DNA of 64,000 bases, from NCBI GenBank assembly GCA_963678675.1, contig OY783195.1, forward strand, positions 4,908,001 to 4,972,000, in the 5' to 3' direction. This DNA is from Xiphydria camelus. Lineage: Eukaryota; Arthropoda; Insecta; Hymenoptera; Xiphydriidae. Positions 1-12,800 of this stretch are shown in pieces. Under the pieces are notes generated by a model, which saw nothing but the letters and a program-made list of their open reading frames with translations, was not told where the DNA came from and did not search any database. Numbering within the stretch: position 1 is the stretch's first letter; the number at the start of each line of letters is the position of its first letter. The position numbers and the translations under genes are program-made.

Positions 1-3000
1 TTTATTAGGAAATACATATACAAAGAATTTTTTTTTTAATCCTAAGGGTTGATAATAATATTCATTACGTGTCGTTCCACGTATGCAACCGAGAAAATAA
101 TATCAGTGGATACTCAACTGGCGTACAATAATTTCTCCTATCGCAATGCCGTATATCCGCATCCATTTAGGCAAAACCACTTTCTCCTAGCCGCAGCTCG
201 GTTCTTCGCTCGGCAGTCCAGCGTGATTATTAGCTGTATCCATCGTCGGCTGCAAAAAAAGGGTCGACGTCCGCATGAGCGAGCTCGAGGGAAAGACTAC
301 AGCGGCTAATTAATCCAAGTGACTGACAATGAGCTACCGTTTTAGAAAACTACATCCCTGAGACCCCGAGTCTCTTTCTCCTTCGTTAATTCGGACGAAT
401 TCCTCTTGGGATTACATAACTATTTTGCATAATATACGGGCCAGCGTACCGGAGAGAGTAATTGTAGTATTCTTGCTACAGTTCTTCATTTACACCACTC
501 ACTCGATACTTTCCTCTCACCGCTCTTCAAATGCACCGTAGTATCTTTCTCCTTTTTCTCCCGAATTTCTAAACCTTCCTTCATCGATTTCGACACGGCG
601 AAAGCATTTCCCTCGTGTCTCGCATAGTGCAGCTGATCGATTCAGGTTTCCCCCAAAAGATCCAATGCATCTATAGTCGCGTCCATGCGTGCCTATCGCC
701 GCGGCAGCGATGGGCGTGAACGCATTATTTTTTCCATCCCTTGCCAACCCTTTTGACACTTTCTAAATTCGCACCGTTTGCCGATAAAACGTCGGCGTGA
801 AATCGACACCGTTGGCACATGTTCTCTCGCCTCGTACCGCGCGTGGAAAAATTGGAAATTACACGAAAGATTTGGCTGCGGAGCGTGTAGAATTGAAAAT
901 CAAATAAAATAAAAAGGGGCGTGTGGGTATACGCGGATCGGGTGCCAATATCCATCGGCGGACCTGAATTATAGGGTTGGAAAGGGGTTGTCGCGCCTTC
1001 GACCAGGAGCGATTCGGTCTGATCGGATAATTTATAGGGTGAAGGTGACGATATCCACGGTTTGCGTGCCACGCCGGTGATCGTCGTAGCGTATAGCTGC
1101 TGCGTACGCTCGTGCGTGACGTAGGCACGCGTATTGAAGGAAGTAGGTACTTCCGGTTGGATCCGTTTATACGGTCAGTGACTTCCGAGGATGATCGCCT
1201 CGCTCGAGTGAGTTTCTTCTGTATATTCTTGAATCGAATACGTAAAGTTACCTGTTATAGAATGCGTCGGCATTTTTGATATCTCAGCGTTCCTTAAAAA
1301 TTTCCCTATAAAATCTATTATTTTCGGAATCAGCGTGAAACAAATACGCAAGATAGCGCAGTTGAGAACTCGATTGCAAAAATTTCGATTTTTGCGAAAA
1401 TTTGAAAAAAATATCAAAGGATATCTGACATTTTGTCAAAAATCAAAATCTCTGGAATCATCTGCTCCGCCCTATCTTATATTGCGTGATTATATATATT
1501 ATAATACGGAGCAAAAGCTTTAAGAGGAAGTAGTCCAAAATTTAATGTCTTCAATAAATTAAACTTCCTATAGGAAAGCTGCACTGGAACGTTCCCGTCT
1601 CCATCGATGATCGGATCGGATACTTTCAGATCACTGCAGGCCAATACTTTCTACATTAAATTCTTTCCTCGTAAAATGCAATCACTCGTAGCTGGCATAA
1701 ACGACTCGAATGCTCGAGTCACGCTAATTTGCCGTGTAAAAGACACAGGGGAGAACAGCTAATTGGTGTTGCTCGTATGTGTGTGTGTGTGTGTGTGTGT
1801 GTATAGAGTCAAAGCGTGAGAAATGGGTTAACCGACAACAACCGCGTTGTCGTGGTGGTTCTCAAGAGTTTTCCCAAACTCGTTACCACGCTGAATGCAA
1901 AATACTCATAGCTGCGGCGCGACGCCGATGATCTTTGCGCGAGCATCGTTCTTATCCCACGTTCCCCTTACCCTGTCGCTCACGGTACACACACGCTTGC
2001 AATACTCCCACGGTCTACGCCCAGTCATCATCGAGTTCCTTAACCCGTTCCTTATTTTTCGCCGAGATTCCAAGCTTCGGACTAGATCGCATTGCGCTCT
2101 CAAATTATTACGTGAGTACATCCGGTTGCGAGGAAGACAAGATAATAAAGTAATTGCGGGTATCAGTGCTCCGAAAACAAAAATTATATCCCAGTTGTTG
2201 CACGTTAATTATCTCTGTGCACGTAAATTATCGACGTGATGTGGCACTTTTGAAGTAACTTCCAATTAAATTCGTACCGAAAAAAAAACCACAGCGGACT
2301 GCTTACCGCGTCTCCGAAGTCCTCGAATAAGAGGAAACGGAAAATGTTTGTCATTCCAGAACGAAAGAAATTAAAGTTCCCGAGGTAGGTCAGAATCGAT
2401 TCACCTAATGTCCCCCTTACGTTCATGCAGCGCGAGTATTTTGTCGAGAAAGTTACGTCCGTCCTCGCGGTTTGATTTATCACTCAAAAGTGAAGAAAAA
2501 CAACGGGACGCGCGTCGGAGGAGTGTTCCGAAAAATCTGGCCTCTCCTCCTGAACTCGATCGACTGGATCGCGAGATCGCGGTGACTCGCGAGAGCGTTG
2601 AAATAATTTCCGTCCGACTGCGAACGAAGTCGATACTTTATCATCGAAGGCAAAGCGCGGCAGTTCGCCTCGGCCTTTGGTAACTGTACCTGCCCCCTTC
2701 CATTCTCCAGTCGTCTCTCCCATCAGTTGGAAGCCTCTCTTTCTCTCCTCCATCTCTCTTGACTCATCCGTCTCTTTTTCTCAGCTCCGTCTCTTTCCTT
2801 CTCTTTCACCGACCGAAGGATACTCGTGCCACGCCGTACCTCCATCCTCGTCGTGATTCACGGATTCTCCTTTTCCAAGAGCCCAGCGCCGCCACGTTTT
2901 TATCCCCCAGAAGCCTGGGTTGGGCATTTTAGCGTTGCTCTTTTATAGCTTGCACCCGTTAAATAGTCAGGCTCGACCATCGGTGGTGGTGAGGGCATCG

Positions 3001-6000
3001 TGCCATCTCTCTTATACGAATGAGAGAGGAATCTCGGATGCTGCGAGATACGCCATCGCGTCGTGTGATCATCGGTGCTGTTCCAGTGTATCGTATAACC
3101 GTATGACTATTTGTTTATGAGAAATAAAATATTTGCATTTTGTTCGGAGGTAACTACTCGTGAGAACTTTTCAAACGCTTCCTTGGACGAGGAACTACAA
3201 ATCCTCCTCGTTTCTTTGTCGAGTAGGCGCACGCGATAATAGCCGCGGTCTTCCTGTATGCGAAGAGAGAAACGAGGAGAATAATTATACCCACGAGTTT
3301 TCTCTTACGTTCGACTGTTGGATTAAGGAAGTACGAGCAGTACACGAGGTTCTGGATGTTATGTCCTGTGATGCGTGCGTAACACAACGAGTACACTCGT
3401 ATAGCGTAATTATCCGTGTGACGTACCTTTTACGAGCAAATAATAGATGCGCGATAAAAAAGTGTTGTTAACTTTTAACACCAATTCACCGGTGTGGACC
3501 TATATATATATATCTGATGTCATTTAATCTTACGCCATTGTTATCTAACATCAAATGTGATCTGTATATGTTCACACCGTAGAATTGTTCACAGTGTAAT
3601 CTAGATTTAAATAGAAAGGATTTATAAGCACGAAACTGAATTAACGATTCTCTGTCAAGTGGATCTGTCGATATTTCAGTCGACGAAATTTTAATTATCA
3701 CAAATTTTTAATTATCACAATACGTGGCCACAGCAATTCAGCTCCTCTCCGTCGACGAGCAAAACCAGGTATCACGGTACAGCTCTTCCCTAATTTTTCG
3801 CACTATCGATCGAGTCGCCAACGGTTCCGGTTCGTACACCTGGTGATGGAGAATGCTTCGTACCAAATGAAAAAAAAGGAGCATAGCAGAATTACCGCGA
3901 GAGGACTATAAGGCTCTCCTTGTTCCGCCGTGTTGCGCGGTCTCTCTCCATTCCTTCCACTCCCAGAGCGGAGGCCGCATACCTCTTTACGATGCAGTGT
4001 GTGCCTGCCCACCGTCTAGCAGACACCGGTTCATTTTCGGAACGAATTAAGCGCATCGTGTCACCTGAAAAAGGCTCCCGCCGGAAGAGTTTGACGAGTC
4101 GGGATGTGGCTGTCGAAGGGTTACGGTGTAACGGTGATGTGAGTGTCAAAAACGTGTCGTAACAATGAGTTGAGGTGATGTGGTGCGCGTTATTTGCGAA
4201 GGAATTTGGATTTAACTTATGAGGTGAGTTTGATATCTCGCGAGAAGATTTAATGACTCGTAAGATTTTTGGATGTGTGCTCCAATTTTGACGACGATGA
4301 AGGCGTGTTTTGCTTTCATTCAGTTTTATCGCCTTCTGAAGAATACTTAGAAATGAAATTTCGTCGCTCCAAGATAAAAAGAAATTGAAATCATTTCAGT
4401 GTTCCGTATAAATAAAGTAAATTATGAAACGAGAAAGGATATTTTCATAGTAATTATTCGCTATCAGTTGAAGATCGGATCACGTCGCGTTCGAAGATTT
4501 TGTGCGAGTCACATATTATCGTACATTCGCGATGCCAAGGCCGATCGAAAGCATAAATCCGCGTAAAAATCGACGCGTACCAGCTCGAAAAGGAAATACG
4601 TACGACCATAATAGATGCGTTTTCCTGCTCGACCAACTGTAGCACTTACGTATCTTCCGGTAGCTACGGGGCCACGCTGGGATTCCACACGTGCAACGTA
4701 ATACGAGGGTAACGGTTTTTTCCTACGATTAACAGTCTTGGATGCGAGACTCGTTTGAACAGTTACCTAGAGTCGTCCGCGCGCGTACGCGTTTACTTGT
4801 CTTCCGAGCGTACGTACGGTAAACTCGGCCCGTCGCTAAAAGAAATTCTCCGCGTGGATGGGAATATCCGCTCGGCCGATCCGTTTCTCGTCGAAAAAAC
4901 TTGTAAACCGGACGCGACTTCCCCGGTAACGCCGGCGTCGAGCGAGCGGCGTGGGATTAATAGGCGGGTCGTTAAATCGGTGGACGCGCGTGTCTCGCCG
5001 ATCAAAAACTGCGAAAAACGAGTCCTGACCTCGGTCTTGAGACGGAGATTTCAATGCTGGCAAGGGAGCCTTTTCTCTGATACAGTCCGAAGCCCTCAAC
5101 GTTTGGTTTGGAGGCGTGGCTCGCAAAATGCCGTACTTTTAAATCTGACGATATTTTCATGACCACTTATTCGTCAAAGAGGAGTGAAACTCGTGAGCGA
5201 TCTCGTCATCCCTGAAGGCGCCACGATTGCGTAAAGTGTGCAGACTGTCCGTCTTCTCAATAATTCTAGCTTGGATGCTAATTTCAAAAAGATGCCTTTA
5301 TCCATTTCGCTGTACAGGGTTCTCCCGTTATACCGCAAATACCTACGGGTGGCATGGATCACCGAACAGCTAAGCAATCCTTACCATTCTCTTCCACGCA
5401 AATGTCAGCAAGGGGCGAGGTATTCCTACTACGACATCTCCCATGTGCATAATAAGGCCTCCCATTCACTCAGCCTTCGCATCGGTAGTTCGATCTGAAA
5501 ATTTATGAGTTAGATTCGTTCCAAAGTCTGCGTACCGACTAGCAGGTTCTCTCACTTATTCTTGATCGTTTGCGTGGAACTCTTTGTCGGAACACCGCGC
5601 AAGAGGCGTTATGATTGTCGTCACGGTTTCGACTTCGCACTTTTCCGCGTTGTACGACGCCTCGAGAGAAACCGTGCACCGGGTTCGCGGGATAATAACA
5701 TACACTCGTTTCACCGAGTTGTTGAATTTCGCAATGGAGGAATTAACGATGGAATGTTCAATTATTATACGAAGATTGCGCTTTTCTCCTTGATTATATC
5801 TTACGGGCAATTTTAAGAATCGTGGATTTATTGCGAATCGATGAAAGGGGCAATTGTACAGTTGCAAAAGTATTTTACCGACGCGGTTATTTTTTAAGAG
5901 CTCGTTGCGCAACAGTATAGCGTTTAGAGCGCGGAAGAGTTCTGCTTCACGCGTGACGTTACTGAGAAATTACTGGGTCATCGTCCAATGCCACTGCACA

Positions 6001-6814
6001 GTTAATCGCGCCTCTTTAGCACACGTTTCACGTTTCAAACCTTTTTCGAAGAGGAGCGTCGTTTGAAAATTCGACGATTTCCGCTGATATTACGAATCGA
6101 TGAAAGGATCGCAGCATCCGGAATCGTCGTAACCATTAATCCCGTACCTTCGCCGGTGGACGAATATTCTGCGAATCTCTAGGAGAAACGAAACGTACTT
6201 CGGCTCTGTCGCGCGTACAACAGGGTTGCGCAAGATATTCCTGTTCATAATACAGATGAAGGTCCACCTACTAGAAAGTTACCGGTCAGCCTGACAATTG
6301 AGCCGAATCGCGAGTCGACAACGCGTCGAGGAACGCGAAAGTGTCGGCATGGAGTTAATCTCGCCTGCACTTAAATATCCGGTTTACAGTCCGGACGAAT
6401 TTTCCGCGTGGATTTTTTTTCCGCTCTTTTTTACTCCAGAAACGGAGTCCGATTTCTAACGGCTCTCCGCCGGTAGCACACGTACATATTATACATACAG
6501 AGCCAACCGGAACTCGCTGGAAGAGACCAAATATAGAGCGCGCGTGTAATCGAGCCACTCGCGAGCCTTGCAAACCGCAGGAAATGCTGGATTCTCGTTA
6601 CCGGTGCAACGGATCGAGCAGGGCACGCGTGCACTTATCTCCCTATACCACTGCGGCGCGGGCGAGAAACGCTTCTCACACTGCCCACCCGTTCGCGGTT
6701 ATCCGCTGCGACGATTCGCGGGTCGTCGAACCGATACCGAATACGTTTTCACCGTTGATCCGATTGTCTGTCTATTGTAATTTCGACAAGATTGTTTTAC
6801 CTCTCGCGCTTCAG
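1..6814. other. Gene-poor region upstream of the cadherin gene
   Basis: No convincing coding exon was found. Open frames here are short, overlap on both strands and match no family. CpG-rich patches lie around 4740-5160 and 6440-6740. A pyrimidine-rich stretch lies at about 2690-2815. The segment probably holds the cadherin promoter and 5' UTR exon or exons, because the first cadherin coding exon is preceded by a splice acceptor ending at 6814. The upstream donor could not be identified. Confidence 0.5.
1779..1802. repeat. (GT)n microsatellite
   Basis: Uninterrupted run of about twelve GT dinucleotides in noncoding DNA. Confidence 0.95.
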
Positions 6815-6824
6815 GTGACGGACG

Positions 6825-9800
6825 ATGTGGCCCGCTTTGCTGCTTCTGGTCACCGCGTGGTCCTGCTCGATATGGGGTCAGGTGATCAACAGGGCTCCAC
6901 ATTTTATCCAGGGCGGTGACATGGCCAGACTGGCCGTGTCGGAAGGCACACCGCCCGGAGCACCCGTCTACACCCTTCAGGGAGAGGATCCCGAAGGATC
7001 GAGACTGCACTATTCCATCAGCGGGGAATACTTCACCGTGGATAGAGATACCGGGGTCGTCATTCTGAGGAAGGCCTTGGACAGAGAGGCTCAGGATCTG
7101 ATCGAAGTCATCATCAGCATAACTGGTGATTATATACCTACTCGTAAAAAGACTTGTTCCAGAAATTTCTCATTTTTCGACGGCAGAGAGTTAATTTTTT
7201 TAAGGTACTATTACCGATGTTCGTTTATATTTGTTTATACTGATGTTTTTACATCAGCAGTTCGACTCGATTCAGCCGAAACTAAAATGGACTACATTTT
7301 TTCATGTAATATATCATAAGAAAGAGGGAGACATTAAAATAAAGAAATAGGTATGTAGAGAAATTTAGAAATTAGCAGTCACGGTGAATAGCTATAAAAA
7401 AAAGAAGTCTCCTCGTTGCGATGCTGCGCCATCACCAGTTCATTTTGCACGAAAGATAAATATCTCCCGTCACTCGGGGAACCCGAGAAAACAAGCTTTT
7501 TGCCAGTCAGAGCTCACCGATTCCCACCAACGATCCAATCCCACCGAGGAGCGCGCGAAACCACTCGTTGAGAAAAAAACATGTAACATTCACGATCCAC
7601 TTTCGCCGATTTAGAAATTCGTGCGTGACATCGATGGGCTGTCGTCACCCGTACGTTCGATGCTTTCAGACGAGGGTGTCGCCGGGTCCGAGCCGAATAC
7701 CGTATCTCTTCGTCGTGAAATTGCAGTACTGGATGAAAATGATAATCCACCGGTATACCACGGTCGTCCTTACGGGGCGAGAGTGCCCGAGAGTGCCCCT
7801 GTGGGAGGCTTGTTGCTTCCGCCTGGGAGTATCATGGTGACCGATCGCGACGGCGGGGTCAATGCTGACGTGCACGTCGGATGCGTCGCAGCGTCTCGGG
7901 ACGACGACGTTTGCGAAATTTTTAGCATCACCACGGAAAAGGTTCGACGGTCACGGGATTATTCAATCAAATTTTAATTATCGAACTCTAAAGCGTCAAA
8001 TTAGACGTCAATTTTTAGCTCCCTTGTAAAATCGTAAAAATGAGTAATTTTTCACCTCCAGTTAGCCGAAGGAAAGTACGACGTACAGATCGCGCTGGCG
8101 AAACCTTTGGATTACGAAAGAAGAAACTCCTATCTGATCAATCTTCTCGCCATCGACGGAGCCGGCGATCCTTTTAAGAGATTAAGTGCCAAAGCGACCG
8201 TTGCTGTTGACGTTCTAGACGTTCAGGTATACAAGCGAATTTTCTTTTGCACGTATTAATATTCGTGAATATTTGCAGTCGTTCTATAATTATTGTTATT
8301 GAATTTTATTTTTCTTCAGGACCAACCACCGACTTTCCTCAATGCACCATATAGCGCAGCTCTACCGGAAAATACCCCAGCCGGTCACACGGTCCTGACG
8401 GTGAGAGCACGCGATGGAGATACCGGTCAGCCGAGACCTTTGTTGTTGGATTTGGAGGACGACGACGCGGAGCACTTTAGCTTGGAAACGACTCGCGAGG
8501 GTGACGTCACCATTGGTAAACTGGTCACCACAAATATCTCCCTGAACCGAGAGGATCCTAGCATCCTGCAGAACGGTGGAATTTACACGTTCCAAGTCAA
8601 AGCGACGGAGCTGATCAACAACGAGATCCCCGCAGACACGGCGTCTTCCGTAATTACGATCGTGGTTACGGACGTCGACGACCTCATGCCTGTATTTAAT
8701 CGGGATCGTTTCAGCATAAAGATCTTCGAAGATATAGGGACCGACACGCCTCTTCCAGGTTAGCGGAACGAGCCTCGTTATTTTTTCGAAAGTCTCTACA
8801 ATTTTCAAATGGAGAACGAAGATTTTTAATGCTCGAATGTGACGATTCGCTTCAGGTTTGAACATGGTTATAAGTGACGGCGATGTCGGAGATAACGCTA
8901 AGTACAAGTTGGCCTTGAGAGACGCGCCTGGCTATCCTGGGATCAGCAAAACATTTTCGGTGAGCCCCGAAGAAGCTCAGGGTAGAGTTCCGGTTGTGGT
9001 GAGGGCTAAAGATTCCAGCGTGCTTGATTACGACGTTGATGATCCTTCTAAGAGGGAGCTGGAGTTCGAGGTCGTCGCTTTAGTAGCTAACGAAGTGGTG
9101 AGTGGCCTCCACTGGCCTTTTTTTTTATGTCCAAAATCATTCCGTCGTGTGATAATAATTCCTTTTCTCTTCTTCTTCATATTCCTCTAATTGATTTAGG
9201 TCGCCTCTTCGTTGGTCCATATTCAACTGTTAGATGCCAACGACCACAGTCCAGAATTTGCTCAATCAACCTATAAATTATCGGTTCCCGAAGATGCCAA
9301 ACCTGGCACCCACTTCGGCGAGGTCTTCGCGACGGATCGTGACAGCGGCGCATTCGGGGAGCTCACGTACACTCTTCGAGGATTCGGCGCTGACAAATTC
9401 CAAACTGACCCGCGAAGAGGTGGAGTTGCCGTGGCGAAACCGTTGGACTACGAGGCCCAGAAGTCCTACTCTCTAACGATGGAGGCGAGAGACGGCGGTG
9501 GAAGAGTCGGAACTGTTAATATTCTAATCGAGCTGGAGGATGTCAACGACAACGAGCCGGTCTTCGAGCAGAAGGAATACTCTAGGACCGTTCGCGAAGG
9601 TGCTACGAGCTTTGATCCCCAGATGTTCGTCAGGGCGACAGATGTTGATGGACCGACTCATGGGAACGGGAAAGTGACTTATTCGATTAGTCATCATAAT
9701 AGCATGACGGATAATGTCTTCAAAGTACGTTATTTTTGTAATATCGAGAAGCAAAGTGATCCGGAATGACGATGTAAAGTTGTAAAGAGATACGCGAGGA

Positions 9801-12800
9801 AATTAAACAATTAATCTCAACCAAAGGTGAACCCGGATACCGGCGAGGTGACGATGCAGAAACCAGCCCGTTCCGGGGACACGGAACGAGGTCATTACGA
9901 GTTAAGCATCCGAGCTACGGATGCTGGGACTCCTCCTCTGTATTCCGAGACTAAATTGATAGTCAGAGTCGGAGTTCCCGGAAATCAGAAGCCGGTGTTT
10001 CGTGGAAATTATAAGCCAGGTTCTCCGGGGCCGAACAGTTACAAGGCACGATTGTTGGAAAACGCAGCGCCAGGGACCGAAGTGGTGCGAGTGGTTGCGA
10101 ACGATCCCGACGGGCGAGACAGTTTGCTCCAGTATCAAATCGCTGCCGGGGCGAAGGATAACTTTGTCATCGATTCTAAGTAGGCTTTTGAAAAAATATC
10201 AATTTTACGTCCGAATTCTGAGTCGTCGTTGTACATCGTTAATTAATATTTCAGCTCTGGCATCATAACGGTATCACCCGACGCTCGACTAGACTTGGAG
10301 ACTGGTGGTGATAAATACGAAGTGATCGTCTATGCCATCGATTCTGGAACCCCTGTAAGAGAGACTGCTACTACCACAGTTTCTGTCAGCATTATAGATG
10401 TGAATAATAAACCTCCCGTATTCGATAATTCAACGTACCTGGTGTACATCTCCGAAAGAGCTGCTATTGGTGAGCGATTGGATCTAAACGCCACAGAGAA
10501 ATATTTATTTCAAATTATACTGACGAAATATTATTCTCATTTTCGAATAGGAAAGTTCGTTCTGAAAGTGACAGCGACTGATCCAGATTCAGATGCTAAT
10601 ATAGAATATTCCCTGATAGAGCCTATAAAGGCGGTCGATAAAACGGGAGTGGCACTAAAGAGCGCTACACCTTATGACTATAAAACGGCTTTCCGCATAA
10701 ACTCTACAACCGGAGTCATAACGGTTAATCGGGTCTTGGACTATCAAGTTGCGGCTGTAGTTATATTAACGGTGCAAGCTATAGATACTCATGCGGTCGT
10801 CGATAAGGAGAAGCAAGTGGCCAGAACAGAAGTAACTATTTATATTCAAGCGTACAGTGATGACAATCCTATCTTCACCAATCCTGGTTGGTCACCGAAC
10901 AATCCAACCATTCGCGTATCAGTGCCTGAAGAGCAACCGCTAGGAACGACTCTGATGATGCTCTCGGCGAAGGAGCCGTTGACCGGTTATCCGGTTCAGC
11001 GGTTCGAGCTGATTCGAGAGGAGGACGATAACGGATTTGTCAATGTCGGAGTTCAAAGTGGAAATGTGGTTTTGAACAAGAGACTGGACTACGAAGCATT
11101 GAATGAGAAGGTACTGAATACTGCGATGGAATTTTGTGAATTAATTTTATAACGATTTGAAAATTATACACAGAGATCAGTCTTTTATATATTTTTCCTC
11201 TCAGTTCATCAAATTCAAAGTTCGTGCCCTGACGAGGGACTACGAGATAACCCGAAGAATGTCCGAGGCTAACGTGATAGTTGAGATTCAGGACATAAAC
11301 GATAACAGTCCGATATTCACTCAGAAGGATTACAAAATCTCCGTTCTCGAATCTGCGAAGCCTCCCAAGATCGTTTTAAATGTGAAGGCTTCTGACATGG
11401 ACAGTTCGAATACGGAACAGGAGGTGAAGAGGGGCTACGGAGAAGTTCGATATTCTTTGACGGGGGAAAATATCAATATGTTCGAGATAGACCCGATAAG
11501 TGGAAATATTAAGGTGAACAAATATTCCCTGTTTTATGCCTAGAATATTCACGATAGGAATACTGATTTTTAGAGAAAATATTTACTTCTTTAAAGATCG
11601 CAGCAAATACTACGCTCGACAGGGAGAGACAATCCGTCCTACGCTTTTATGTAGTCGCCTCCGATATGCCCCAAGGTGGAGCTGACCAAAAGAGTACAAG
11701 GGCACTCGTAACGGTCGATATTCTAGACGTGAACGATAACGCGCCTAGCTTCCCTCAGGATTCTTATACTGCCGTTATACCGGAAAATGCCCCACCTGGG
11801 ATCAGCGTGGTGAACATTACCGCCGCGGACCCTGACGAAGGAAGCGGTGGAACGGTGTACTTTGAAATTATCGACGAAGGAGAAGCTAACGGTACGTTTT
11901 TACAGCTTTAGAAAATATCTGCAGATTGAAATAAAATGATACAATATTTCTATTTCATTTTCTTCTGTTACTCAGGACTTTTTAAAATCAATCACACAAC
12001 TGGTGAGGTATATTCCGCCCGAGAGCTCACCGGAAAGGGAAGAACCGAGCCCTACAATATGCGCGTCAGAGCTCAAGACGGCGGTGAACCTTCTCTCTAT
12101 TCCGACGTCGCCCTAGTCATGTACATTGGAGACGTCGTTAGCAACGACGGCGTGCCACTCTTCATAAGACCGACCCTCGAAGAAGTGGCTCACATCGCGG
12201 AGAATTCCACAATCGGAAGCCCCGTCTTCCAGGTCGTGGCTTCCGACCCTGATGATCCTAATCTCCCTAATGGGAAGATCACGTTCAAGTTCCTAGAAGA
12301 TGGTAATTTCGGCATCGATGCCAGTACTTTCAACATAAACGGCGACGCTGGCCTGATCACCACGAAGAAGCTGCTGGATCGCGAGAAAAAGGACTCCTAC
12401 ACACTGATCCTCGTGGCTCAGGACTTGGGTGACCCTCCTCAACAAGCGACGAGGGTTCTCCAGGTGATCGTCGATGACATCGACGATCACAAACCACACT
12501 TTAAGAGGAATCTCGACAGTCCTCCGATAGAGTTAAAGGTTTACGAGGAGATGCCAATCGGAACCGAAGTGGGTGTCATCGAAGCGATCGACGAGGACAT
12601 AGGGGAGAATGGGATGATCGACTACGCTATCATCTATGGCAACGAGGCTGATTTGTTTAGCCTGGAACGTCTGGGAAACAACTCCGCGATCATCAGATCT
12701 GCTAAGCGCTTGGATCGAGAGTCGGCGGATCGACATTTACTGACGGTGAAGTGCTTCAAGTACTCAGTGAAAAAATCCGTGGTAGTGCCGAAGCCCTACA

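Noticed and set aside
4755..5162. 135-codon plus-strand frame in a CpG-rich patch
   Set aside because: Two minus-strand frames cover the same bases; base composition explains the lack of stops.
7621..7669. Upstream extension of the second cadherin exon
   Set aside because: It would break the phase with exon 1; the acceptor at 7669 restores the expected linker sequence after SITD.
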